DNA of 64,000 nt from Mesorhizobium sp. (lineage in GTDB: Bacteria > Pseudomonadota > Alphaproteobacteria > Rhizobiales > Rhizobiaceae), in NCBI GenBank assembly GCA_004963905.1, contig SUGL01000008.1, positions 107,839 through 171,838 on the forward strand, written 5' to 3'. Shown piece after piece: positions 41,352 through 50,819 of the stretch (the stretch's first letter is position 1; each line of letters begins with the position of its first letter). The translations under genes and the position numbers were made by a program. The notes beneath the pieces were generated by a model. It was not told the DNA's origin and searched no databases. It was given only the letters and a program-made list of their open reading frames with translations.

Positions 41352-42386
41352 ATGAAAATGATGAAATGGGGGGCCGCTGCCATGGCCCTGGGCCTGGTTC
41401 ATTTCGCGGCGCCGGCCGAGGCCGCCGGCGGCAAGACGCTGGAGACTGTCAAGGCGCGCGGCGTGCTGAACTGCACCGGCCATGACGGCTCCTATCTCGG
41501 CTTCGCCGAGGTGGACGACAAGGGCAACTGGAAGGGCATGGACATCGACCTTTGCAAGGCTGTGGCGACCGCCGTGTTCGGCGATCCGGCGAAGCTGAAG
41601 ATCGTGCCGATCAGCTGGGCGCAGCGCTGGCCCTCTCTGCAGTCGGGCGACGTCGACATCATCATCAAGGCTTCGGGCGGCACGCTCAGCCGCGACACCG
41701 AGCTCGGCCTGCAGTTCTCCAATTCCTACTATCTCGGCACGACCAAGGTGATGGCGCACAAGGAGCTCAACCTGAAGTCGCTCAAGGACGCCAATGGCGG
41801 CACGATCTGCATTCCCGCCGGCACCTCGCAGGAGCAGCAGGTTGCCGCCTATGCCCAAAAGCTCGGCATCAAGCTCGAGCCGGTGCTGATCGAGAAGACG
41901 GAAGAGCTCGAACAGGCCTATTTCTCCGGCCGCTGCGATCTCTACGCGCAATGGGGGCCGACGCTGGCCATTGCCCGCATCGCCAAGAGCAAGGTCGAGG
42001 ACCATGTCATCCTGCCCGACGTGCTCGCGGTCGAGCCTGAAGTCATGATCATGCGCCAGGGCGACGACAACTGGGTCGACATCGCCAACTGGACGCTCAG
42101 CACCCTGATCTTCGCCGAACAGGAAGGCATCACCTCCAAGAACGTCGACGAGATCAAGGCCAAGCCGACCTCGCCGCAGGTGGCCAAGTTCCTCGGCGTG
42201 ACGCCCGGCATGGGCAAGGGTCTCGGGCTTTCCGACGACTGGGCCTACAACGTGATCAAGAAGGTCGGCAATTACGGCGAGATCTTCGAGCGCGATCTCG
42301 GCAAGGACTCGCCCTACAAGATGGATCGCGAGCTCACCAACCTGTGGAACAATGGCGGCGTCCTGTTCCCGCTGGTGATCGACTGA
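41352..42386 (+). CDS. aapJ: General L-amino acid ABC transporter, periplasmic binding protein (AapJ-like)
   Basis: 344-residue type 2 periplasmic binding protein of the AapJ/BztA group, with signal peptide MKMMKWGAAAMALGLVHF ending at A-E-A. Mature features are TLETVKARGVLNCTG near the N-terminus and the WPSLQSGDVDIII segment. The ATG at 41352 has GGAG ten bases upstream; the in-frame GTG at 41337 is less likely. It heads the four-gene transporter operon J-Q-M-P. The Aap group takes up a broad range of L-amino acids in rhizobia; the adjacent catabolic genes suggest a narrower substrate here. Confidence 0.9.
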   Translation: MKMMKWGAAAMALGLVHFAAPAEAAGGKTLETVKARGVLNCTGHDGSYLGFAEVDDKGNWKGMDIDLCKAVATAVFGDPAKLKIVPISWAQRWPSLQSGDVDIIIKASGGTLSRDTELGLQFSNSYYLGTTKVMAHKELNLKSLKDANGGTICIPAGTSQEQQVAAYAQKLGIKLEPVLIEKTEELEQAYFSGRCDLYAQWGPTLAIARIAKSKVEDHVILPDVLAVEPEVMIMRQGDDNWVDIANWTLSTLIFAEQEGITSKNVDEIKAKPTSPQVAKFLGVTPGMGKGLGLSDDWAYNVIKKVGNYGEIFERDLGKDSPYKMDRELTNLWNNGGVLFPLVID

Positions 42387-42463
42387 CTCCACCTCTCAAC
42401 GCAGCTCGCTCTGAGCTCCGCCTGGCACCACCAGGCGGAGCCGGCGCCAATTCGGGGAAGACC

Positions 42464-43630
42464 ATGATGGTCAGCCTGCTGAGAAATCAGAGGGTACGCA
42501 ACACGCTGCTGCAGGTTCTCTACGTCGGCTCGCTTGCGGCGATGATCCTTGCCTGCGTGATGATCGCCCGCCAGAACCTAGCCCAGCAAGGCATCACTTC
42601 CGGGTTTGACTTTCTGTTCAAGTCGACTGGCTGGGACGTCAACTTCTCGCTGTTGCCCGCTACAGCCAATGATCCTTATTGGTGGTTCTTCCTCATCGGC
42701 ATCATCAACACCCTGTTCCTGGGAAGTACCGGGCTGATTCTGGCGACGATCGTCGGCACCATCGTCGGCCTGGCGCGGACCTCCTCGAACGAGCTGGCGC
42801 GGCTGCTTGGCCGCACCTATGTCGACATCTTCCGCAACATCCCGCTGATCCTCCAGGTTTTCTTCTGGTACGCGGTCATCACGCATCTGCCGACGCCACG
42901 TGCCGCGCACGAGGCCTTCGGCATGCTGCTGACCAGCCGCGGCCTCTATGTGCCGGTCCCCAACGTCAACGGTGCCGCGCTGATCGCGGCCGCCGTGGCT
43001 GTGATCGCGGCGATCGCGCTTCCGGTCTGGCTCGGTCGGACATCGCGCCTCAATCAGCCTCTCGGCGAGCGCACGGGCATCCAGCTCGCCGGCGCGGCGT
43101 TAGCGTTGGCTTGCGCGGCCGTCATCCTGATGGCCGGCCGCCTGCCGGACATGCCGATGCTCGACTTCCCTGCCTTGCAAGGCCTCAATCTGAAGGGGGG
43201 CCTGCGCATTCCGCCGGAGTTTTCCGCGCTGGCGGTCGCGATCGCCATCTATGGCGGCTCCTATATCGCCGAGATCGTGCGCGGCGGCTTCAAGGCTGTC
43301 GGCAAGGGCCAGATGGAGGCAGCACTTTCGCTGGGGCTCAGCCCCTGGCGGGTCTTCACCCTGGTCAGGCTGCCGCTGGCGCTGCGCGCCATGCTGCCGA
43401 TCCTCGCCAACCAGTATGTCTGGCTGATGAAGGCGACGACCATGGGCATCGCGGTCGGCTTCACCGATTTCTTCATGATCGTGGCGCTGACCATCAACCA
43501 CTCCGGCCAGACACTCGAGGCGATCGGCATCCTGATGGCGGGCTTCCTCGCCATCAATCTCAGCCTCGCCGCCGTGTTCAACCGCATCAACAAGGCGATT
43601 GCCCTCAAGGGCAATCAGCTGAGGGGGTGA
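42464..43630 (+). CDS. aapQ: General L-amino acid ABC transporter permease (AapQ-like)
   Basis: 388-residue integral membrane protein (HisMQ-type) with a long periplasmic/linker insertion between the N-terminal helices and the core, as in AapQ/BztB. The EAA motif that contacts the ATPase is EAALSLGLSPWRVFTLVRLP. GGGGAAG precedes tandem ATGs at 42464 and 42467; either could be used. It ends 2 bases before aapM. Confidence 0.9.
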   Translation: MMVSLLRNQRVRNTLLQVLYVGSLAAMILACVMIARQNLAQQGITSGFDFLFKSTGWDVNFSLLPATANDPYWWFFLIGIINTLFLGSTGLILATIVGTIVGLARTSSNELARLLGRTYVDIFRNIPLILQVFFWYAVITHLPTPRAAHEAFGMLLTSRGLYVPVPNVNGAALIAAAVAVIAAIALPVWLGRTSRLNQPLGERTGIQLAGAALALACAAVILMAGRLPDMPMLDFPALQGLNLKGGLRIPPEFSALAVAIAIYGGSYIAEIVRGGFKAVGKGQMEAALSLGLSPWRVFTLVRLPLALRAMLPILANQYVWLMKATTMGIAVGFTDFFMIVALTINHSGQTLEAIGILMAGFLAINLSLAAVFNRINKAIALKGNQLRG

Positions 43631-43632
43631 GA

Positions 43633-44712
43633 ATGGAGATGGTCGTTGTCGCTCCCCCTGCCCCGGGCAGGATCGAGGACATGAGGCGCCGCTTCTTCGC
43701 GACGCCGCTTCAGGCGCTGCTGTCGCTGGTCTCGCTGGCGATCATGGTTTTCATCCTCTGGAAGTTGCTCGACTGGGCGGTGTTCTCGGCCGTGTTCACG
43801 ACGAGCGGTGGGCCTGAGGCCTGCCAGGCGGCGGCGGGCGCCTGCTGGTCGGTCATCGCCGCCAGGTGGCGCATCATCCTGTTCGGGCTCTATCCGTTCG
43901 AGGAGCAATGGCGTTCGGCACTGGCCTGTGTGGCCGTCGTGGTCATGACCGTGCTGAGCTGCATCCCGGCCTTCTGGACGGGCCGCCGCATCGCGCTCGT
44001 CTGGGGAGCCGGAACAGCCCTCTACTATGTGCTGATGAAAGGCGGCGTGCTCGGCCTGCCCTATGTCGGCGAGGAGGCCTGGGGCGGGCTGGCGCTCACC
44101 CTCTTCATCTTCGTCACCACCTGCCTGATCGGCTTTCCGCTGGCGATCTGCCTGGCACTGCTGCGCCGCTCCGAACTGCCCTGGATATCCAGGACCACCG
44201 GCCTCATCATCGACGGGGTCCGCTCGCTGCCGCTGATCTCGATCCTCTTCACATTCGCCGTCGTGCTGCCCTTCGCGATGCCGCAATGGCTGGTCGGCGA
44301 CAAGCTCTATCGGGTGATCGTCGGCTCCGCCCTGTTCTTCTCTGCCTATCAGGCGGAGATCGTCAGGGGCGGCATGCAGGGCGTTCCGAAGGGACAGGAG
44401 GAAGCCGCCATGGCGCTCGGCATGAGCTACTGGCAGCGCATCGGCCGCATCCTCCTTCCGCAGGCCATGCGCAACGCGCTGCCGGCGACGATCAACCAGT
44501 TCGTCATCTCGTTCAAGGAAACCTCGCTGGTGGTGATCGTCGGCTTCTTCGAGATCCTGGCTTCCGGCAACGCCGCCTATGGCACAGGCGAATGGCGCTT
44601 CGCCTATGTCGAGGTCTACGCCTTCATCGCGCTGATCTATTTCGTCTTCGTCTTCAGCCTGTCCCGCTACGGCGCCTTCCTCGAACGGCGCATGGCGGTC
44701 GGTGAACGGTAG
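43633..44712 (+). CDS. aapM: General L-amino acid ABC transporter permease (AapM-like)
   Basis: 359-residue membrane permease partner of AapQ. It has about eight hydrophobic segments and the EAA motif [27 protein letters not shown] lies before the ATG at 43633. A longer open frame extends back into aapQ in another frame and is not used. Confidence 0.9.
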   Translation: MEMVVVAPPAPGRIEDMRRRFFATPLQALLSLVSLAIMVFILWKLLDWAVFSAVFTTSGGPEACQAAAGACWSVIAARWRIILFGLYPFEEQWRSALACVAVVVMTVLSCIPAFWTGRRIALVWGAGTALYYVLMKGGVLGLPYVGEEAWGGLALTLFIFVTTCLIGFPLAICLALLRRSELPWISRTTGLIIDGVRSLPLISILFTFAVVLPFAMPQWLVGDKLYRVIVGSALFFSAYQAEIVRGGMQGVPKGQEEAAMALGMSYWQRIGRILLPQAMRNALPATINQFVISFKETSLVVIVGFFEILASGNAAYGTGEWRFAYVEVYAFIALIYFVFVFSLSRYGAFLERRMAVGER

Positions 44713-44722
44713 GGAGGCGCCT

Positions 44723-45478
44723 ATGAATTCGACGCAGTCGTCCGGCGCCGCCGTACGCATCGAAAGCCTCGACAAATACTACGGCTCGTTCCACGCGCTG
44801 CGGAAGATAAACCTCTCCGTGAAGCGCGGCGAAAGGATCGTCATCTGCGGGCCGTCCGGCTCCGGCAAATCGACCATGATCCGCTGCATCAATCGCCTCG
44901 AACAGCATGATGGCGGCCGCATCACCGTGCTCGGCACCGAGCTCAACGACGATGTCGGCAACATCGACGGGATCCGGCGCGAAGTCGGCATGGTGTTCCA
45001 GCACTTCAACCTGTTTCCGCACATGACGGTGCTGGAGAACTGCATGATCGCGCCGATGATCGTGCGCAAGCGGCCGCGCGCGGAAGCCGAGGCGACGGCG
45101 CGGCTCTACCTGGAAAAGGTCCGCATCCCCGAACAAGCGATGAAGTTTCCCGGCCAGCTCTCCGGCGGCCAGCAACAGCGTGTCGCGATTGCGCGCGCGC
45201 TCTGCATGCAGCCGCAGATCATGCTGTTCGACGAGCCGACCTCGGCCCTCGATCCCGAGATGATTGCCGAAGTGCTGGACGTCATGGTCACGCTCGCCTC
45301 CGAAGGCATGACGATGATCTGCGTCACCCATGAGATGGGCTTCGCTCGTCGCGTCGCTGATCGCGTGATCTTCATGGATGGGGGCGAGATCGTCGAGGAG
45401 GCGCCGCCGGAGGAATTCTTCACGGCGTCGCGCAACGAGCGCACGCGGCAATTCCTGTCGCAGGTGCTGGGTCATTGA
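44723..45478 (+). CDS. aapP: General L-amino acid ABC transporter ATPase (AapP-like)
   Basis: 251-residue HisP/GlnQ-type ATPase with Walker [10 protein letters not shown], signature [15 protein letters not shown], Walker [15 protein letters not shown] and the switch histidine in [15 protein letters not shown] lies ahead of the ATG at 44723. It energises the AapQ/AapM pore. Confidence 0.94.
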   Translation: MNSTQSSGAAVRIESLDKYYGSFHALRKINLSVKRGERIVICGPSGSGKSTMIRCINRLEQHDGGRITVLGTELNDDVGNIDGIRREVGMVFQHFNLFPHMTVLENCMIAPMIVRKRPRAEAEATARLYLEKVRIPEQAMKFPGQLSGGQQQRVAIARALCMQPQIMLFDEPTSALDPEMIAEVLDVMVTLASEGMTMICVTHEMGFARRVADRVIFMDGGEIVEEAPPEEFFTASRNERTRQFLSQVLGH

Positions 45479-45531
45479 GCCTGGCGAACCAACTGATTAT
45501 AGGCGGCGCATCGCAGCGCTCAGGTATTTCG

Positions 45532-46938
45532 ATGGCCGATCCCGTCAGTGCATTGCAGGCAATTCTTGGACCGAAAGGCTGGCTTTCGGGCACCGACGCC
45601 GAGCCCTACCAGCGCGACTGGCTCAACCGCTATGGCGTCGCGCCTCTGGGCGTTGCCAGACCCGCGAGCACGACCGAAGTTGCGGCGGTCGTCAAGGCAT
45701 GCCGGGAGGCAGGCTTGGCCGCAATCCCTCAAGGCGGAAACACCGGCCTGTGCGGCGGCGCCGTCGCTGGGCAACCGAACGCGGTGATCGTATCGCTTTC
45801 GCGCATGGCGGCGATCGGCGAACCGGATCCGGAGAGCGGATCGATCCTCGTCGAGGCGGGCGTCGTGCTCGCCGCCCTGCATGAGGCGCTGGAGTCGTAT
45901 GGCCTGATGTTTCCGATGCATCTCGGCGCCGAAGGCAGCGCCAGGATCGGCGGCCTGATCGGCACCAACGCCGGCGGCAGCCAGGCGTTTCGCTACGGCA
46001 TGATGCAGGACCTTGTGCTCGGCCTCGAAGTCGTGACCCCGGACGGCTCGGTCTGGGATGGGTTGCGCGCGGTGCAGAAGGACAATGCCGGCTACCAGTT
46101 GCGAAAGCTGTTCTGCGGCGCGGAAGGAACGCTTGGCATCGTGACGCGCGCGATCCTCAAGCTCCATCCCACGCCAAAGCAGCAGGCGAGCGCGCTGCTG
46201 GTCATGTCGGACTTCGCCGCCGCCGTTTCGTTCGGCGCGCATCTGCGCGGCGAGGCCGGCGAGTTCCTTGCCGGGCTCGAATTCTTCTCCGACGTCGGTC
46301 TGGCGCTGGCGCTCAGGCATCTGCCCGACCTTGCCTATCAGTTGGAGACACGAGGCGACGTCTACCTGCTCGTCGAACTGGCGTCGGGCTCGCAGCGCGT
46401 CCCGCTCGACGAGATCCTGGCTTCGGCGCTGGAATGGGGCATGGAGCAAGGCTTCGTCGTGGACGGCGCGCTGGCAACATCGGGCGCGCAGCGGGCGCAG
46501 TTCTGGCGCCTGCGCGAGGAACAGCCTGAGGGACAGCGCCTCGAAGGCGAGCAGTTGAAGCACGACATCTCTGTGCCGCCGGGCGCGATCGCGCGCTTCA
46601 TCGAAGCCGGCGCGAAGATCTGCGACGGCATTCTTCCCGGTGTGCGGATCAACCCGTTCGGGCATCTCGGCGACGGCAACATCCACTACAATCTGTCGCC
46701 GCCCGAAGGCCGCGCCGATTTCGATGGCAAGGCGGGACAGTTCGCCGAAGCGCTGGCATCTTTGGCCACCGAAATGGGCGGCAGCTTCGCCGCCGAGCAT
46801 GGACTTGGCCGCGCCAAGATCGCCTTGGCGGAGCGAAACCGCAGCATTGTGGAACGGGAGCTCATGGCACGGCTGAAGCGCGCATTCGATCCGCTGGGGA
46901 CGATGAATCCCGGCGTCCTGGTGCGCGCTTCTCAGTAA
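45532..46938 (+). CDS. FAD-linked oxidase (D-lactate / D-2-hydroxyacid dehydrogenase-like)
   Basis: 468-residue flavoprotein of the vanillyl-alcohol-oxidase/GlcD fold. The PP-loop is IPQGGNTGLCGGAV near residue 68, followed by GTNAGGSQAFRYGMMQD, and the C-terminal cap has the metal/active-site NPFGHLGDGNIHYN and AEHGLGRAK. Relatives oxidise D-lactate, D-2-hydroxyglutarate or other D-2-hydroxy acids. The ATG at 45532 is chosen; the TTG at 45475, overlapping the aapP end, is possible. About 117 bases separate it from the ThDP gene. Confidence 0.88.
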   Translation: MADPVSALQAILGPKGWLSGTDAEPYQRDWLNRYGVAPLGVARPASTTEVAAVVKACREAGLAAIPQGGNTGLCGGAVAGQPNAVIVSLSRMAAIGEPDPESGSILVEAGVVLAALHEALESYGLMFPMHLGAEGSARIGGLIGTNAGGSQAFRYGMMQDLVLGLEVVTPDGSVWDGLRAVQKDNAGYQLRKLFCGAEGTLGIVTRAILKLHPTPKQQASALLVMSDFAAAVSFGAHLRGEAGEFLAGLEFFSDVGLALALRHLPDLAYQLETRGDVYLLVELASGSQRVPLDEILASALEWGMEQGFVVDGALATSGAQRAQFWRLREEQPEGQRLEGEQLKHDISVPPGAIARFIEAGAKICDGILPGVRINPFGHLGDGNIHYNLSPPEGRADFDGKAGQFAEALASLATEMGGSFAAEHGLGRAKIALAERNRSIVERELMARLKRAFDPLGTMNPGVLVRASQ

Positions 46939-47055
46939 AGAAAAACTTTCGAATAGACCGTATTTCTTGATTTCGCGTTGGCCCGCCAGAGTGCAGGTAT
47001 GAATTCGAAAGGCAGGCTCGGTCCGCTTGCCGCCAGCGTAAGAGGATGTCGAAGC

Positions 47056-48726
47056 ATGGTCCGCAATGGCGGTCGCCTTCTTGTCGAATGCCTGATCGCG
47101 CTTGGCGCGACCAAAAGCTTCGGCGTTCCCGGCGAAAGCTATCTGGCGGTTCTGGACGCGCTGCACGACACCCATGGCAGACTGGATTACGTGCTTTGCC
47201 GCAACGAGGGCGGCGCGGCGTTCATGGCTTCCGCCTACGGCAAGCTGACGGGGACGCCGGGCATCTGCTTCGTCACGCGAGGCCCTGGCGTGACCAATGC
47301 CAGCATCGGCGTGCATACGGCCATGCAGGACAGTTCGCCTATGATCCTGTTCGTCGGCCAGGTCGGCACCGACATGAAGGGCCGCGAGGCGTTTCAGGAA
47401 ATCGACTACCGGGCGGTGTACGGAACGGTCGCCAAATGGGCGGTCGAGATCGACGACGTCGCGCGCCTGCCCGAAATCGTCGCGCGAGCCTGGACCACCG
47501 CCCTGACGGGACGGCCCGGCCCGGTCGTGGTCGCGCTGCCGGAAGACATGCTGACCACCGCGACCGAGGCCGCACCGCTCAGCGGTCCGGCAGCGATCTT
47601 CGAAGCCGCTCCGGCACAGGATGCGATCGCGTCGGCGCTCAAGCTGCTGGCGGGAGCCGAGAAGCCGGTGCTGCTGATGGGCGGCGCCAACTGGACGGCA
47701 GACGGGCGCGCCGCGCTCCAGGCCTTCGCCGAAGCCTCCGACATCCCGGTCGTGGCGGCCTTCCGCTACCAGGACCAGTTCGACAACCATTCGCCGGTCT
47801 TCGTCGGCGAGGCCGGTGTCGGCATGGTGCCGCATGTCAAAAATCTGATCCGCGATGCCGACGTGATCCTGGCGGTCAATGTGCGGTTTGGCGAGATGAC
47901 CACGGACGGCTACACGCTGCTGGAAGTTCCCGTGCCGCGTCAGAAGCTGATCCACGTCCACGGCTCCGATCGCGAGATCGGCAAGATCTATGTGCCGACG
48001 ATCGGCATCCATGCCGGGCCGAACGCCTTCGCCAAGGCGCTCACCCCGGTCAAGGGTGCCTGGGCCGACTGGCGCGCGGCGGCACGCAAGGCCTATGAAG
48101 CCAGCTTCGCAGCGCCCGTTCAGCCTGGCCCGGTCGACATGGTCGCGGTCAGCGCCTGGCTGCGTGAAAACCTGCCGGCCGATGTCATCCTCACCAACGG
48201 CGCCGGCAATTTCACCGTGTGGCCGAACAAGTTCTTCAAATTCGGGCCGCAAGCGCGACTGCTCGCTCCGCAATCCGGCGCCATGGGCTACGGCTTGCCG
48301 GCGGCGATCGCCGCCAAGGTCGCCTACCCGCAGCGCACGGTCGTCTGCTTTGCCGGTGACGGCGACTTCCAGATGAACTGCCAGGAACTCGGAACGGCCA
48401 TGCAGGCCGGCGCGCAGCCGATCGTGCTGATCGTCAACAACGGCATCTACGGCACGATCCGCGCGCATCAGGAGCGCAACTATCCGGCGCGCGTCTCCGG
48501 CACCTCGCTCGAGAACCCCGACTTCGTGACGCTGGCGAAAGCCTATGGCTTCCACGCCGAACGGGTCGAATCCACGCAGGATTTCGCTCCCGCGTTCGAG
48601 CGGGCGCTGAACTCCGCGACCGGCGCCGTTCTCGACATCGCCATCTCGCCCGAAGCGCTCACGCCCCGGCAGACCCTCTCCCAGATGCGCGACTCGGCGC
48701 TCGCTTCCCAGAAGGCCAAGGCATGA
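47056..48726 (+). CDS. ThDP-binding enzyme (acetolactate synthase-like)
   Basis: 556-residue single-chain thiamine diphosphate enzyme of the acetolactate synthase / benzoylformate decarboxylase / carboligase superfamily. The activating Glu is in LCRNEGGAAFMASAYGKL (Glu51), and the ThDP/Mg motif is FAGDGDFQMNCQELGTAMQA with NNGIYGTIRAH. The start at 47056 follows AGAGGA; upstream ATGs at 46999 and GTG 46978 are unlikely. There is no small regulatory subunit gene, so it is probably catabolic rather than IlvB. The stop overlaps hyuA (ATGA). Confidence 0.87.
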   Translation: MVRNGGRLLVECLIALGATKSFGVPGESYLAVLDALHDTHGRLDYVLCRNEGGAAFMASAYGKLTGTPGICFVTRGPGVTNASIGVHTAMQDSSPMILFVGQVGTDMKGREAFQEIDYRAVYGTVAKWAVEIDDVARLPEIVARAWTTALTGRPGPVVVALPEDMLTTATEAAPLSGPAAIFEAAPAQDAIASALKLLAGAEKPVLLMGGANWTADGRAALQAFAEASDIPVVAAFRYQDQFDNHSPVFVGEAGVGMVPHVKNLIRDADVILAVNVRFGEMTTDGYTLLEVPVPRQKLIHVHGSDREIGKIYVPTIGIHAGPNAFAKALTPVKGAWADWRAAARKAYEASFAAPVQPGPVDMVAVSAWLRENLPADVILTNGAGNFTVWPNKFFKFGPQARLLAPQSGAMGYGLPAAIAAKVAYPQRTVVCFAGDGDFQMNCQELGTAMQAGAQPIVLIVNNGIYGTIRAHQERNYPARVSGTSLENPDFVTLAKAYGFHAERVESTQDFAPAFERALNSATGAVLDIAISPEALTPRQTLSQMRDSALASQKAKA

Positions 48727-50819
48727 CTTCCAGAACTGGCGACATCCGTCTCGGCGCGGACATCGGCGGCACCTTTACCGACATCGCCCTCGACGTCAGG
48801 GGAACGATGTTTTCCACCAAGGTGCTGACCAACTATTCAGCACCCGAGCAGGCGATCCTCGACGGCATCGCCATCGTCATTCGCGACGCCGGAATTTCTC
48901 CGTCCGAAATCGATATCATCATCCACGGCACGACGCTCGCGACCAATGCGCTCATCGAGCGTCGTGGCGCCAGGACCGCACTTGTCACGACCGAAGGGTT
49001 CCGCGACGTGATCGAGATGCGGACGGAAAACCGCTTCGAACAATATGACCTCAATCTGCAGCTGCCGACGCCGCTGATCCCGCGCGAGGACCGCTTCACG
49101 GTCAAGGGCCGCATCGGCGCCGAAGGCCAGGAGTTGCAGCCGCTAGACGAAGCAGCCCTGGAGGAAATCGCGGACCGGATCGCGGCCGGCGGCTTCGGCT
49201 CGGTGGCAATCGGCTTCATCCACGCCTACGCCAACCCCGATCACGAACGCAGGGCGCGCGAGATCCTCTCCAGAAAGCTCAGCATTCCGATTTCGATCAG
49301 CGCGGAAGTCTCGCCGCAGATGCGCGAGTTCGAGCGCTTCAACACGGTCTGCGCCAACGCTTATGTGCGGCCGCAAATGGCCGACTACCTCGCCCGCCTG
49401 CAGACGCGGCTGAAGCAGATGGGCGCCGCGTGTCCGGTCTTCATGATCCATTCAGGCGGCGGCCTGATCTCGGTGGAGACCGCTTCGGAATTCCCTGTCC
49501 GGCTGGTCGAATCCGGCCCGGCCGGCGGCGCCATCTTCGCCGCCGACATCGCCAGGCGCTTCGGCCTCGAAAAGGTCGTCTCCTACGACATGGGCGGAAC
49601 GACCGCAAAAATCTGCCTGATCGAGGACTATGCGCCGCGCACGGCCAGAACCTTCGAAGTCGCGCGCACCTACCGCTTCTCGAAGGGCTCGGGTATGCCG
49701 ATCTCCATCCCGGTGATCGAAATGATCGAGATCGGCGCCGGCGGCGGCTCCATCGCCTGGGTCGACGCCATGGGCCGCATCCAGACCGGGCCCGAAAGCG
49801 CCGGCTCGGAGCCCGGTCCGGCCTGCTACGGGCGCGGCGGCAAGCGTCCCGCGATCACCGACGCCGACCTGGTGCTCGGCAAGCTCGATCCCGAGAACTT
49901 CGCCGGCGGCGCGATCAGGCTCGACACCGCTGCGTCCGAACAGGCGATCCTGCGCGATGTCGGCGAACGTCTGTCGCTGAATGCGATGTCGACCGCCTTC
50001 GGCATCTGCGAGGTGGTGGACGAGAACATGGCGAATGCCGCCCGCGTCCATGCGGTGGAGAACGGCAAGAACATTTCCGACAATCTGATGATCGCCTTTG
50101 GCGGCGCCGCCCCGCTGCACGCGGCAAGGCTCTGCGAAAAGCTCGGCATCGACCAGTGCATCGTGCCGCGCGGCGCCGGTGTCGGATCGGCGATCGGCTT
50201 CCTCAAGGCGCCGTTCGGCTATGAGGCGCTGGCCTCGAAGCTGACGCGCCTGTCCCGGTTCCAGCCGGCCGAAGTCAACGCGTTGCTCGCCGACCTCAAG
50301 GCTTCCGCCGAGGGTTTCGTGCGCAGCGGCGCCAGCGGCAGGATCGTCTGCGAAATCACCGCCTTCATGCGCTATGCCGGCCAAGGCTGGGAAATTCCCG
50401 TGCCGCTCGCCGACGAGCCGTTCGGCGACGATGCCGTCGGAAAGCTCAAGGCGCTGTTCGAGGAAAACTATCAACGCTTCTTCGGCCGCGCCATCGAAGG
50501 GCTCGACGGGCTGGAGATCGAGATCGTCACCTGGTCGGTCAAGGCAACGGATGTACGGCCCGCCGTTACGAGGCACGAGCTCACCGCCGGCAAGCGAAGC
50601 AGCGAACCGACAACGACCCGCGAGGTGTTCGATCCGGTCAGCGGCGCGCCGCGCAGCTACGGCATCGTCGAGCGCGATGCGCTCTGCGCCGGCGACCGCG
50701 TAGCCGGTCCGGCGGTCATCGTCGAGCGCGAGACATCCACCGTCGTCACCACCAGCTTCGACGCCGTCATCCAGAGCGACGGCGCCATCCTCCTGATCCG
50801 CAAAGGCAGCCAGGCATGA
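48723..50819 (+). CDS. hyuA: Hydantoinase/oxoprolinase subunit A (HyuA-type)
   Basis: 698-residue ATP-binding subunit of the hydantoinase/5-oxoprolinase/acetone carboxylase superfamily. The N-terminal phosphate loop is GADIGGTFTDIALD; HGTTLATNALIERRGART, SGPAGGAIFAA and SYDMGGTTAKICL are the ASKHA-fold nucleotide motifs. It forms a complex with HyuB (ATGA overlap) and activates an amide or carbonyl by phosphorylation for ring opening. Which cyclic amide (hydantoin, N-methylhydantoin, 5-oxoproline, a lactam) is used cannot be read here. Confidence 0.93.
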   Translation: MTSRTGDIRLGADIGGTFTDIALDVRGTMFSTKVLTNYSAPEQAILDGIAIVIRDAGISPSEIDIIIHGTTLATNALIERRGARTALVTTEGFRDVIEMRTENRFEQYDLNLQLPTPLIPREDRFTVKGRIGAEGQELQPLDEAALEEIADRIAAGGFGSVAIGFIHAYANPDHERRAREILSRKLSIPISISAEVSPQMREFERFNTVCANAYVRPQMADYLARLQTRLKQMGAACPVFMIHSGGGLISVETASEFPVRLVESGPAGGAIFAADIARRFGLEKVVSYDMGGTTAKICLIEDYAPRTARTFEVARTYRFSKGSGMPISIPVIEMIEIGAGGGSIAWVDAMGRIQTGPESAGSEPGPACYGRGGKRPAITDADLVLGKLDPENFAGGAIRLDTAASEQAILRDVGERLSLNAMSTAFGICEVVDENMANAARVHAVENGKNISDNLMIAFGGAAPLHAARLCEKLGIDQCIVPRGAGVGSAIGFLKAPFGYEALASKLTRLSRFQPAEVNALLADLKASAEGFVRSGASGRIVCEITAFMRYAGQGWEIPVPLADEPFGDDAVGKLKALFEENYQRFFGRAIEGLDGLEIEIVTWSVKATDVRPAVTRHELTAGKRSSEPTTTREVFDPVSGAPRSYGIVERDALCAGDRVAGPAVIVERETSTVVTTSFDAVIQSDGAILLIRKGSQA

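Noticed and set aside
45520-48555. 1011-residue open frame antisense to the FAD-linked oxidase and ThDP genes
   Set aside because: High-GC codon bias leaves long open antisense frames; it shows no family motifs, while both sense genes have complete catalytic motifs.
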